A stretch of DNA of 64,000 nt from Carboxylicivirga longa (GTDB lineage Bacteria > Bacteroidota > Bacteroidia > Bacteroidales > Marinilabiliaceae), in assembly GCF_050589825.1 (NCBI RefSeq), contig NZ_JBNGOZ010000003.1:248001-312000 (forward strand), given 5' to 3'. Within the stretch, counting starts at the first letter, position 1. Each line of letters starts with the position of its first letter. Shown one piece after another: positions 8,347-16,919 of this stretch. Under the pieces are notes generated by a model, which saw only the letters and a program-made list of their open reading frames with translations, was not told the origin of the DNA and ran no database searches. Both the position numbers and the translations under genes were made by a program.

Positions 8347-8763
8347 ATGAAGAATAGCTTTAACATTAGTGAAACACGCATCTGCAAAGCCATTTTCCCC
8401 AATACCCTGAATGCCAATGAGAGTCTATTTGGCGGCATGGCGCTTCAATGGATGGATGAAGCAGCCTACATAGCAGCCACCCGCTACACGCGTCAGCGCA
8501 TGTTTACCGCCAGTACATCGGACATTAAGTTCTTAAGAGCTCTAAAGCCCGACTCCATTGCCGAGGTGATTGCCCGGGTGATCAAGGCCGATGCCGTGCG
8601 CCTGACCGTGCAGGTGCAAATCACCACCGAAGGAATGTATCATAATGATAAACAAGTGGCTATCGAAGGTCATTTTAATATGGTATCGCTGAATGAGCGC
8701 AATCGCCCTCAGCGCATCGATTATAGCATAACCGAAAAAATGACCGGCAAAAAGCCCATATGA
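8347..8763 (+). CDS. Acyl-CoA thioesterase, hotdog fold (YciA/BFIT-like)
   Basis: Cytosolic hydrolase of acyl-CoA esters. The 138-residue protein is a single hotdog domain. It shows the family's N-terminal segment FPNTLNANESLFGG followed by ALQWMDEAAYIAATRY, where the Asp on the long helix is the usual catalytic residue. The strand SDIKFLRALKPDSIAEVIARV is equally typical. Acyl-chain preference cannot be read from sequence. It is divergent from the NifX-like gene and shares its palindromic operator, an unexpected pairing of a metallocluster protein with a lipid enzyme. It converges with the LRR gene, ending 22 bp from that gene's stop. Confidence 0.88.
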   Translation: MKNSFNISETRICKAIFPNTLNANESLFGGMALQWMDEAAYIAATRYTRQRMFTASTSDIKFLRALKPDSIAEVIARVIKADAVRLTVQVQITTEGMYHNDKQVAIEGHFNMVSLNERNRPQRIDYSITEKMTGKKPI

Positions 8764-8784
8764 ATCGCGCGGCGAAAAAGATAA

Positions 8785-11700
8785 TTACCACACAGCCTTA
8801 ATGACAGTGCCCGGAAAAAAAGGATTGTGAATATCGGCCCTATAATCACGGTAGAAGTCCCCCTTTAAACTAATATAGTGTTTGCTCGTGTTGATTGCCT
8901 GTCCCGAGCGATACCAACTTATGGTGTTGGTCTTATCCATCACATCATTCACATAAACCGCACCAATACCATCGTCATAAGCCAGCTTATAAGTAATTCT
9001 CTGCTGCCCGCTAATGAGCTTACCCACTTTCTGGGGCAGACTGTAAAGCAAGGGCATAAGCTGCTCGAACTTGAGCCGATTGAGTGAGACATCAATGGTG
9101 TCCAGCTGCTTGCAGTTATGCAGATCGAGCTCTACTTTCTTTAGCTTATTGTTGCGCAAGGATAAATAACGCAACTGAGGTGCGTAGGCCGTAAAGGCAA
9201 TGGAATCAAGGTGATTATTGCGCAGGTTCAGACGCTCTAAAGCCACCGTATCGGACATGATAGGCATAAAACCCAACAGATGATTGTCAGCCAATTGGAT
9301 CTGTTTCAGCTGGCTTAGCGGACGCAGATCAGCATTGAAAGAATGCATCAGGTTGCCCGAAAGGTCAATATACTGAAGCAAAGGGCTCAACAAATCACGT
9401 GTCATCAGTCCGGCTATCTCATTCTGAGACAGCTGCAAATGCTCCAGTTGATCAAAGGCTTTAAAATCAGAAGGAACATAACCACGTAGATGATTATTGG
9501 AAAGACTAATGGATTTTACCCTACCCGATGCAGAAAAGGTAACGCCGTATAAGGCATTGAAGGAACGCGGCAGGCGCCTGCCCCGCCGTATTTGATCCCA
9601 GCCATCATTGCAATACCATTTATCGCCCTGCATCTCCTCATAAAAGCGACTTAAAGCCATTACTTCCTCTTTGGGTACAGCTACATTGGCATAGGCCTCG
9701 TAAGTATATTGCAGCCCCGGAAGATCGGGGTGCTTCACTGTGCAGCTAATCACCCCCTTAAAGTCGTCGTTAATCAAGACCTGATTACCTCGCTTATCAA
9801 TCTCATTTCCATTTAATTGCCAATTTACCTGCAAGGCCTCAATGCGTGCAATCAGGGAATAGACCCGTTGAGTGGCATTAACCTTCTGCCAACGCAGTAA
9901 GCCCGGCAAGTATTGATTATGATAGCTAAAATAAGGGATGTTGCGGGCATAGGAACGACGTGCCCCTAATATGTAATCGGGCGACAAGTGATTGTTATCC
10001 AAGGTAACTGTATCCAGTTCAGTTTCTTTAGCTATACTCAGATTTACGTCGCTCAGTAGGTTATGATCCAAAAACATATGCTTCAGTTGAGGGCTCCAGC
10101 TAAGATCCAAATCAAGATTTCGTATACGGTTTTTGCGCAGGTTGAGAGTATGCAATTGCGAGCAGCCTTTAAAATCAATATATACCTGTTCAATGGCATT
10201 ATTGGCGGCATTGAGTGACTCGAAAAACCAGCACTCATTCAAGTCCAGCTTCAACAGGGCTATATTATTATTGGCAAAATTCAAATGCTGCAAATTCATA
10301 CTATTGGACAGATTGGCCACAAAGAAAAAAAGTTCATTATCTGATAAGTCAATTTCGGTAAGGTAAAACAGGTTGTCAAAATCGATATCGAACTGCACCA
10401 ATCGGTTATTTTGTAAGTATAGAGTCTCTAAGTTATAACACTGATCGAGTTGGTTGTTAAAAAACGAAAGATTGTTGTGGCTCAGATCAAGATTTTGCAG
10501 TTCGCCCAACTCCTGAAACGAAAAGGCGATAAACGATAATCCATTATGCGAAAGATTCAAGTTGCGCAGTTTACGCATTTTACCCACTTCGGTACCGAGG
10601 TAGCGCAGCTGATTATGACTCAAATCGAGCGTACGCAGAAAGCGGCAGCTATCCAGATTATGAGCAAACTGCTGAAAGCTGTTGTGATCCAGCAAAAGAT
10701 GATGCAGTCGAGGACAATGATTTAAATCGCTTTCGATGTAGCTAATATTGTTTTGCCCCAGGTCAAGAGACACCAACTGCTCATTACTCCTCAGGTTATA
10801 GTTAAAACGTGACAGATAATTATTTCGCAGATTCAGCTCTCTGAGCTGAGGCAACAGATAGAAATTGATTTTGGGATGACTAATCTGATTGTGGCTTAAA
10901 TCAAGTACTTTTAAACGAAAACCATTCACCCTTGCATCGCTAAAGTCCAGCAAGCGATTATGGGCCAGGTTCAAAAGCTCTAACTGAAAATTAGCGCGCA
11001 GATCGAGGGCAAAAGTATCCAGCTTATTATGCGACAAATTAAGCATCTTCAGGGCGCGACAATTGAAGAGTTTTAGATCCAGCTTATCAATTTGATTATG
11101 CTCCAGCATCAAAGCCTCTAGCTTATCCTGATTAAGCATATCCACAGCGAATTGTCGCAGTTGGTTATTTGACAAGTCAAGTGTTTTGAGATTGGGGCAA
11201 TGAAAGAGCTGCGCGTCGAAATGGCTGATCCGGTTGCCCTTGAGCAGCAGTCGTTCCAGCGCCCAGTTACGCTCGAAGTTTAACTTTAGGTCAATCAGAT
11301 CATTATCACTTAAATTCAAATACTTAAGCTTTGGACATCTCCCCAGGTTATAACAAAAATCTTGCAAGCGGTTATTGGACAAATCCAGCTGTGCCAAGGC
11401 ACTGCATCGTTCCAGTTGCGCCTTAAAAGTGCTGAGTTGATTATTGGCCAGCACTAAAATTTCCAGCTGATGATGATATTGTAGGGCTTGCTTAAATTCT
11501 GTCAGCGCATTATTACCCAAAAACAATTTATTGAGTCGTCTGTTTCGCTGCAAGCTGGGGGTGAATACTTCTAATCGGTTGTTGCCCAGATTGAGTATCT
11601 CAATTTGGGTACAAGCACTTATATCGAGCTCAAATTTCGTTAATTGATTACCCCATAAGTCCAATTCCTGCAAGGCTTTAGCGGGACTTAAGTCAATATC

Positions 11701-12681
11701 TAATTCAGTAATATCATTGGAATTTAGCAAAAGGCGCTCTAAGCTACTATGCTGCGGCAGCTCCGTTGTAAAGCGCCGCAAATTATTGAAGGATACATCC
11801 AATACTTCCAGGCGACTGCACCGGTCAATTCTTGCATTAAAGGAACTTAAATTATTGGATGCCAGATACAAACCCGTCAGATTGGTACAGGCATTCAAAT
11901 CCATATCGAAACTTGTTAATGCATTATTACTCAAGGCCAGTTGCTCCAGGGCTCCACAGACTTGTAAGGACGCATCCAGATTGGTAAGCTGATTATAAGA
12001 TAAATTAAGCTCCCGCAAGTGGCACACCGCCCTTAGGTTATGATTAAACTGCTGCAGCCGGTTATGATCCAGAAACAAGGTAGCAAGTCGGTTGCTTCCC
12101 GAGCCTTGAAGATCAAAATTCCGGATTTTGTTATAGCTAAGCAGGAGTACTTCTAGATGCTGAAAGCGATCCAGGTCAAGCGTAACTTCCTCCAGCTCAT
12201 TTTTAATTATATTAATACGGCGAATAATATTCTTATCACTAAAGTTAAAGTCGAAGTGCGTGAGTCTGTTACCCGACAGATTCAGCTCCTCCAGGTGCCT
12301 TAACAAGTGACAGTTAAGCTCAAGATGACACAAGCCATTGCCATTGATATTCAGCACTTTAATTTTATTTTTATCAGAGAAATTTATTCGACAAAAGTCT
12401 ACTTGGTTATGACTCAGGGTAAAGGCTCGGAGGTGCGGTAAGAACGATAAGTCGGCAAGCAATGTATCCCGCTGTAAAACGCCCACAGCTTGAATACCCA
12501 CGATGCGCCCCTGTCTATCTAAACTAAGGTATTGTTCATCAGGTATACCATCTTTATTCTCATCAAATTCAGGGAACACATTCAATAAACGTTCAAAGAC
12601 AGGCTGACCGGACTGCGCGTAAACCGCGTGCAGGCATAGGAAAAGCTGCAAAAAGGTAAGCTTGACTATATATTTGAACAT
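8785..12681 (-). CDS. Giant secreted leucine-rich-repeat protein
   Basis: A 1298-residue exported protein. Residues 1-22 are a signal peptide ending in AVYAQ. A short acidic segment (FDENKDGIPDE near 39-49) resembles a calcium-binding thrombospondin type 3 or EF-hand loop. Residues 84-911 are 36 consecutive LRRs of exactly 23 residues with consensus LxxLdLSxNxLxxFdxdLxxCxx. A beta-rich spacer follows, then a plant-type LRR cap around LSRFYEEMQGDKWYCNDGW, and a second block of about seven irregular LRRs. The C-terminal ~100 residues are unassigned and show no type IX sorting domain. It is probably a surface or periplasmic binding protein; the ligand is unknown. A consensus promoter sits just upstream, so it can be expressed apart from the glutamine cyclotransferase gene. 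Confidence 0.9.
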   Translation of the reverse strand: MFKYIVKLTFLQLFLCLHAVYAQSGQPVFERLLNVFPEFDENKDGIPDEQYLSLDRQGRIVGIQAVGVLQRDTLLADLSFLPHLRAFTLSHNQVDFCRINFSDKNKIKVLNINGNGLCHLELNCHLLRHLEELNLSGNRLTHFDFNFSDKNIIRRINIIKNELEEVTLDLDRFQHLEVLLLSYNKIRNFDLQGSGSNRLATLFLDHNRLQQFNHNLRAVCHLRELNLSYNQLTNLDASLQVCGALEQLALSNNALTSFDMDLNACTNLTGLYLASNNLSSFNARIDRCSRLEVLDVSFNNLRRFTTELPQHSSLERLLLNSNDITELDIDLSPAKALQELDLWGNQLTKFELDISACTQIEILNLGNNRLEVFTPSLQRNRRLNKLFLGNNALTEFKQALQYHHQLEILVLANNQLSTFKAQLERCSALAQLDLSNNRLQDFCYNLGRCPKLKYLNLSDNDLIDLKLNFERNWALERLLLKGNRISHFDAQLFHCPNLKTLDLSNNQLRQFAVDMLNQDKLEALMLEHNQIDKLDLKLFNCRALKMLNLSHNKLDTFALDLRANFQLELLNLAHNRLLDFSDARVNGFRLKVLDLSHNQISHPKINFYLLPQLRELNLRNNYLSRFNYNLRSNEQLVSLDLGQNNISYIESDLNHCPRLHHLLLDHNSFQQFAHNLDSCRFLRTLDLSHNQLRYLGTEVGKMRKLRNLNLSHNGLSFIAFSFQELGELQNLDLSHNNLSFFNNQLDQCYNLETLYLQNNRLVQFDIDFDNLFYLTEIDLSDNELFFFVANLSNSMNLQHLNFANNNIALLKLDLNECWFFESLNAANNAIEQVYIDFKGCSQLHTLNLRKNRIRNLDLDLSWSPQLKHMFLDHNLLSDVNLSIAKETELDTVTLDNNHLSPDYILGARRSYARNIPYFSYHNQYLPGLLRWQKVNATQRVYSLIARIEALQVNWQLNGNEIDKRGNQVLINDDFKGVISCTVKHPDLPGLQYTYEAYANVAVPKEEVMALSRFYEEMQGDKWYCNDGWDQIRRGRRLPRSFNALYGVTFSASGRVKSISLSNNHLRGYVPSDFKAFDQLEHLQLSQNEIAGLMTRDLLSPLLQYIDLSGNLMHSFNADLRPLSQLKQIQLADNHLLGFMPIMSDTVALERLNLRNNHLDSIAFTAYAPQLRYLSLRNNKLKKVELDLHNCKQLDTIDVSLNRLKFEQLMPLLYSLPQKVGKLISGQQRITYKLAYDDGIGAVYVNDVMDKTNTISWYRSGQAINTSKHYISLKGDFYRDYRADIHNPFFPGTVIKAVW
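9949..12432 (-). repeat. 36 tandem 69-bp units encoding 23-residue LRRs
   Basis: Within the LRR protein, 36 units follow one another with no insertion or deletion (I counted each unit as 23 residues). Each begins Leu/Ile-x-x-Leu and carries Asn at position 9. Several units share the ending DLxxCxx. Nucleotide copies have diverged well, so this is an old array kept in register rather than a recent expansion. Confidence 0.9.
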
Positions 12682-12724
12682 GAGACAATTCTATTTTTTT
12701 AAGTAGATTGTTAATATTTGTTAA

Positions 12725-12755
12725 CAAACATACTTTTTTTATTTCAGTTATCAAA
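12725..12755 (-). promoter_or_regulatory. Consensus Bacteroidota promoter of the LRR gene
   Basis: On the minus strand TTTG (12752-12755) is followed after exactly 19 bp by TATGTTTG (12725-12732), a full match to the -33/-7 consensus TTTG-N19-TAnnTTTG. The -33 box overlaps the last codons of the glutamine cyclotransferase gene. The start codon at 12681 is 44 bp downstream. Confidence 0.75.
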
Positions 12756-13769
12756 GATCTGAGCCTTCCAAACAATGATGAATGGCCAGTTTTTTCCCGT
12801 AAGGTACACCAGGCTCCGCAAAGGATCATAGGCAATTCCGTTGAGAACTCCGGCCCTTGGATACTGCTCGCGGTTGATGCATGCCGATACATCTACTTCC
12901 ATCCTTACCTTGCCCGTTTGAGGGTCAACCACCACAATGGTGTCATCGCCCAGCACATTGGCCCACACCAGCCCATTGATATACTCCAGCTCATTGAGGT
13001 ACAGCACCGGCCCCCTGTGATTATATACATCGGTGCTTTTCCTGTGCTTCAGGGTCGGGGATAAATGCAAGAGATGATGCGATCCATTCGTAGCCATTAA
13101 GCTGCTATCCCCGGCGGTAGTCAGTCCCCATCCCTCCTCTTCGTATGGCTGTACCCACTGTTGCTGCAGGTTTAGGTCAAAACCATAGGCCACACTATCC
13201 TTCCAGGTAAGCAGTATAAGATGGTCATCATACACAGTGAGGCCTTCGGCAAAGATTGTTGGATCCAGGTCATGCTGCTGAAGTATGGCACCACTGCCCG
13301 GATCAATCTTACGCAAAGAAGAAGCACCTACCAGACCTGTCGACTCAAATAAATAGCCCTTCCACCACACCAGACCCTGCGTAAAGGCCTCTTCATCGTG
13401 GGGCAAGCGTGTGAAATGATCAATACTATACTGCCGGGGGCTTATGTCAGAAACCAGATAAATAACCTCCTGCGACTTACGCACCTTACCCCCGGCATAA
13501 AAAATCAGTTCTAGTGTGTTGCTCCCGGGCTTCAGCAAAGCAGCAGGCAGGATAAAAGCCCCGCTGTCACCACCTTGATATACACGTCCACTGGCGACAT
13601 GCACCACTGAATCGAGTACCGCCATGCCCGGCGGTAGAAGATAAACAAGACTATCGCTGCTCGCCACTGTTTTCCATGCCGGGGAAAGCCCTGCCGACGG
13701 ATGTTCAAGGTATATACCACAACTGCACAACAGCCGGAGAGCGCCGATAAGTAAGATCCATTTATGCAT
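12744..13769 (-). CDS. Glutaminyl-peptide cyclotransferase (glutamine cyclotransferase), lipoprotein
   Basis: Converts N-terminal glutamine of peptides to pyroglutamate. The 341-residue protein opens with a hydrophobic stretch and the lipobox-like LCSC (Cys17), so it is probably tethered in the periplasm. After about 90 residues of an Ig-like region comes the five-bladed beta-propeller of the plant-type glutamine cyclotransferase family: AFTQGLVWW, FAEGLTVYDD, EEGWGLT, YINGLVWANV and the closing LNGIAYDPLRSLVYLTGKNW. These are the strongly conserved segments of the family. It starts 7 bp after the MalY-type gene ends, so the two are co-transcribed. The physiological peptide targets are unknown; Bacteroidota lipoproteins and exported proteins often begin with Gln after signal cleavage, which is one possible target (inference). 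Confidence 0.88.
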   Translation of the reverse strand: MHKWILLIGALRLLCSCGIYLEHPSAGLSPAWKTVASSDSLVYLLPPGMAVLDSVVHVASGRVYQGGDSGAFILPAALLKPGSNTLELIFYAGGKVRKSQEVIYLVSDISPRQYSIDHFTRLPHDEEAFTQGLVWWKGYLFESTGLVGASSLRKIDPGSGAILQQHDLDPTIFAEGLTVYDDHLILLTWKDSVAYGFDLNLQQQWVQPYEEEGWGLTTAGDSSLMATNGSHHLLHLSPTLKHRKSTDVYNHRGPVLYLNELEYINGLVWANVLGDDTIVVVDPQTGKVRMEVDVSACINREQYPRAGVLNGIAYDPLRSLVYLTGKNWPFIIVWKAQIFDN

Positions 13770-13775
13770 GGGCGG

Positions 13776-14948
13776 TTATTTCATGCGGGCTTCCCTGATC
13801 TGCTGCAAGGCTTGCTGCAATGTGGCACGCGGACTAGCCACATTAAGCCGCATGTATCCTTTTCCCTCACGACCAAATGAAAGACCATCATTTAAACCAA
13901 CCTGTGCCTTATTCACAAGGAAATCGCGTAAATCTCTCTGCGACATACCCCAGCTGCTGAAATCAATCCAAAGAAGATAGGTAGCTTCAGGGCGGTAAAA
14001 AGATAGTTCTGGCAGGTACAAGCCCAGATATTCCTCTATAAACATTATATTCTCCTCCAGATAGTTCTTCAAGGCGGTAAGCCAGGCATGCCCCTTGGTA
14101 TAAGCCGATGTGAGGGCAAGACCGCTAAACACATGACCCATCTGCAGGTGCAAGCGGTTCTGCATAGATTGATAGGCCGATAACAATGCCTCGTTTTTGC
14201 TAATCACATAAGAAGTACTGAAACCCGCAATATTAAAGGTCTTGGAGGGAGCCATAAACGACAGACTGTGCAGGGCGGCCACATCGCTGATGCTGGCATA
14301 CGGAATGTGCCTGTGCCCGAAGAGTGCCAGGTCGGCATGTATCTCATCAGCCAGCACTAATACCTTGTGCTGATGGCAAATGTCGGCGATCCTCTGCAGC
14401 TCCTCACGCGTCCACACACGTCCCACGGGATTATGAGGTGAGCAAAGAATATATAGCTTCACCTCCGGACGTGCCGCCTGTTCCTCCAGCAGCGCAAAGT
14501 CAATCTCATACCGCCCATCCACATTGCGTAGCGGGTTTTTCACCACCTGACGCTTGTTATCGCCAATAATAGAATAAAAAGGTGGATAAACCGGTGTATT
14601 GATAATCACCCCATCCCCTTCCTGCGTCAACGACAGGAGCGAGAAGGTGAGTGCAGGTACCACACCCGGTGAATACTCAATCCATTGGGGTGCCACCTCC
14701 CAATCATGCACTTGCCGGCACCAATTTACGATGGCATCTGAAAAAGCATTCTGTCTGATGGTATAACCATATATCTCGTGGCTAGCTCGCTCAAGGATAT
14801 CGGCCTGCACCTCTGGGGGTACCGCAAAATCCATATCGGCTACCCAAAGGGGTATTACCTCCTTATTGCCAAAATACTGCTGCCTCAACTCCAGCTTATA
14901 GGCATCGGTGCCACTGCGATCAATGGGTGTATCAAAGTCGTATGTCAT
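13776..14948 (-). CDS. MalY/PatB-type pyridoxal-phosphate C-S lyase or aminotransferase
   Basis: A 390-residue fold-type I PLP enzyme. The N-terminal PLWVADMDF and VPPEVQADI segments are typical of the MalY/PatB subgroup, which cleave cystathionine or cysteine to pyruvate, ammonia and a thiol. PLP lysine is Lys236 in APSKTFNIAG, Asp201 in LADEIHADL contacts the pyridine nitrogen, and SPHNPVGRVW supplies the conserved Asn. It leads a two-gene unit with the glutamine cyclotransferase. A strong terminator upstream separates it from the lipoprotein gene. Cystathionine beta-lyase activity is the best guess; general aminotransferase activity cannot be excluded. Confidence 0.88.
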   Translation of the reverse strand: MTYDFDTPIDRSGTDAYKLELRQQYFGNKEVIPLWVADMDFAVPPEVQADILERASHEIYGYTIRQNAFSDAIVNWCRQVHDWEVAPQWIEYSPGVVPALTFSLLSLTQEGDGVIINTPVYPPFYSIIGDNKRQVVKNPLRNVDGRYEIDFALLEEQAARPEVKLYILCSPHNPVGRVWTREELQRIADICHQHKVLVLADEIHADLALFGHRHIPYASISDVAALHSLSFMAPSKTFNIAGFSTSYVISKNEALLSAYQSMQNRLHLQMGHVFSGLALTSAYTKGHAWLTALKNYLEENIMFIEEYLGLYLPELSFYRPEATYLLWIDFSSWGMSQRDLRDFLVNKAQVGLNDGLSFGREGKGYMRLNVASPRATLQQALQQIREARMK

Positions 14949-14973
14949 AATATTGTAATTGTTACGATCTAAA

Positions 14974-14993
14974 AAAGGGGCCTAGGCCCCTTT
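14974..14993 (-). terminator. Rho-independent terminator after the Ig-like lipoprotein gene
   Basis: AAAGGGGCC and GGCCCCTTT form a perfect 20-bp palindrome; on the minus strand it runs into TTTTTT. It ends transcription of the leftward lipoprotein gene before the MalY start at 14948. Confidence 0.8.
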
Positions 14994-15015
14994 CATTCAT
15001 AATTTTCTAAATGCT

Positions 15016-15513
15016 TTACTGAGCGCTGACAATCTGAATATCGATGGTTTCAATAGCCTCATTGGGCACTTCCGCGTTGTCGTTAAACACTATTGTCAAG
15101 CGATAATTACCACTCAGGCAGGCTGCTTCTATAGGTATCCCAAATAACTGTGCTTCATTCACTTCCTTGGTCTTTTCGCCATTAAATTGTAGGGTATGCT
15201 CCATTTTGGGCTCCTCTGCAGGTTTCCAGGGAGTAGCAAAACCCTTTAGCTGAGCACTGCCCGGCAAGGCATCCAGGTATTCAATGGTAATGGTGCATTT
15301 GCCAAGGCCCTTATTATCGCTAAAGGCAGCCACGAAAGGCACATTAGTTTGTCCGTTACTTTTCTCAAAAGCCTGACCTGCTGTGGGACTTGTAATGCTA
15401 ACGGTTGGCGCTGTTGTATCGGGTCCTTCCTTCTTGTCGTCGCTACCGCCACCACAGGCTGCCATCGTTAAAACAACAAGCAGCACAGATAAAAATCTAG
15501 TCATCTCATTCAT
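15016..15513 (-). CDS. Small Ig-like lipoprotein (DUF4625-like)
   Basis: A 165-residue lipoprotein of unknown function. The signal ends in the lipobox TMAAC, followed by Gly-Gly-Gly-Ser and an acidic linker, the usual layout for surface-exported Bacteroidota lipoproteins. The rest is one beta-sandwich with TAPTVSITSPTAGQAFE, the opening of many bacterial Ig-like domains, and resembles DUF4625. I chose the ATG at 15513; an in-frame ATG at 15531 overlaps the -7 box and is unlikely to be translated. It is flanked by its own promoter and a terminator, so it is probably a single-gene unit. Confidence 0.7.
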   Translation of the reverse strand: MNEMTRFLSVLLVVLTMAACGGGSDDKKEGPDTTAPTVSITSPTAGQAFEKSNGQTNVPFVAAFSDNKGLGKCTITIEYLDALPGSAQLKGFATPWKPAEEPKMEHTLQFNGEKTKEVNEAQLFGIPIEAACLSGNYRLTIVFNDNAEVPNEAIETIDIQIVSAQ

Positions 15514-15530
15514 AGGATTAAATTTTAACA

Positions 15531-15538
15531 CAAATATA
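15531..15538 (-). promoter_or_regulatory. -7 promoter box of the Ig-like lipoprotein gene
   Basis: TATATTTG on the minus strand fits TAnnTTTG, 17 bp before the ATG at 15513. The -33 region (TGGG at the right spacing) is a poor match. Confidence 0.45.
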
Positions 15539-15585
15539 CATTTTTTTCATAGTACAGCCCACCGTAATAGTCAAATCTTCGAGCT

Positions 15586-16572
15586 CTATTTCAGGTTTTC
15601 CCAATACCAGGCAATGGCTTCTTTTAACCCATCGTGTATACTATATTGTGGTACATAGCCAAGCAATCGGGTCGCCTTATCGATGGATGCCAGGCTATGG
15701 GGTATATCGCCTTCTCTGGCGGAGCCATAGGTAATTTTCACCTTCGCTATATCATCATCAAATTCGCTGAGAAAGGTTTGCAGGTGCCCCACCAATTCAT
15801 TCAGGGTAGTGCGCTGACCGTAGGCCACGTTATAAACCGTGTTGAAAGCCTGCTGATCACTCGTAGTGGCTGCCAGCTCGTTGGCTTGCAGTACATTATC
15901 AATATATGTAAAATCGCGCGAGTAGCTTCCGTCACCATTAATCACCGGAGATTCTTTGTTAATCAGGGCTTTCACAAACTTAGGTATTACCGCCGCATAA
16001 GCCCCATCAGGATCCTGACGTCGGCCAAAAACATTAAAGTAGCGTAATCCGATAATCTGCATGTTATAAAGACGGGCAAACACATCGGCATATAACTCAT
16101 TTACATACTTGGTAATGGCATAGGGCGATAAAGGTTTCCCAATAACGTCTTCCACCTTGGGCAGGTTGGTGCTGTCACCATAGGTTGATGAACTGGCAGC
16201 ATACACAAAGCGCTGCACACCGGCATCGCGCGCTGCCACCAACATATTTAAAAAACCGGACACATTCACATCATTGGAGGTGATGGGATCGGCAATGGAG
16301 CGCGGCACGGAGCCCAGAGCCGCCTGATGTAAAACCACTTGTACACCTTCAACAGCCCTTTTACAATCATCCATATTTCGGATATCACCTTCCAGCAAAG
16401 TAAAATTGTCATCCGATAAAAAGGATGCTATATTTTTGCGTTTGCCAGTGGCAAAATTGTCAAGGCAAACGACAGTATTATTTTGTTTTAACAATTTCTC
16501 GCACAAGTTAGAACCAATAAATCCGGCTCCACCCGTTACCAGCACTTTTTTATTATTAAGTATTTTATTCAT
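15586..16572 (-). CDS. UDP-N-acetylglucosamine 4-epimerase (WbpP/TviC-type SDR)
   Basis: A 328-residue extended SDR that interconverts UDP-GlcNAc and UDP-GalNAc or their uronic acids, supplying surface polysaccharide synthesis. NAD site TGGAGFIGSNLCE is at residues 13-25. Catalytic Ser and Tyr/Lys are in ASSSTYGDS and SPYAITKYVNE. The segment LRYFNVFGRRQDPDGAYAAV is typical of the WbpP/TviC subgroup rather than GalE. No glycosyltransferases or other polysaccharide genes are adjacent, so it serves a pathway encoded elsewhere. Choice between UDP-GlcNAc and UDP-GlcNAcA cannot be made from sequence. Confidence 0.87.
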   Translation of the reverse strand: MNKILNNKKVLVTGGAGFIGSNLCEKLLKQNNTVVCLDNFATGKRKNIASFLSDDNFTLLEGDIRNMDDCKRAVEGVQVVLHQAALGSVPRSIADPITSNDVNVSGFLNMLVAARDAGVQRFVYAASSSTYGDSTNLPKVEDVIGKPLSPYAITKYVNELYADVFARLYNMQIIGLRYFNVFGRRQDPDGAYAAVIPKFVKALINKESPVINGDGSYSRDFTYIDNVLQANELAATTSDQQAFNTVYNVAYGQRTTLNELVGHLQTFLSEFDDDIAKVKITYGSAREGDIPHSLASIDKATRLLGYVPQYSIHDGLKEAIAWYWENLK

Positions 16573-16919
16573 CCATTATCGACTTTAGAAATGTAAAAGT
16601 AGCAAAGCGTTGCCAAAAAATAAATTATTGCCCCATTTTGTAGGTATAAAATTGGGGTACCCTCATAAGTTGAGGCTAATTATGCAATACAATATGGGAT
16701 TACAGAGGTGCTTACAGTGTTAAGGCCACCAGTTTAAATGCGCCTCAGATGTAAAACAAACCCCCGGACGTTTAAGGGCCGGGCGTTGCGTGATGGTTTA
16801 TTTACTTCCTTACTTACCGAAAAGCCTTAAACCTGACTATACTTCAATCATAAAAAAGACATTGAAATCTTAAAATAGTTTCCATAACTTGAAAAGGATT
16901 CTATTAAAGATGATTTTTT
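16573..16919. other. 347-bp divergent intergenic region
   Basis: Lies between the leftward epimerase and the rightward beta-oxidation operon, so it must hold both promoters. I find no clear TAnnTTTG box in good position for either. A short inverted repeat (CCCGG and CCGGG around 16773-16793) is the only structure and is weak. No open frame of note. Confidence 0.5.

Noticed and set aside
9949..12432. Regular 69-bp repetition that could be taken for a CRISPR array
   Set aside because: The period codes for LRR units in one long frame, copies are diverged, and no cas genes are present.
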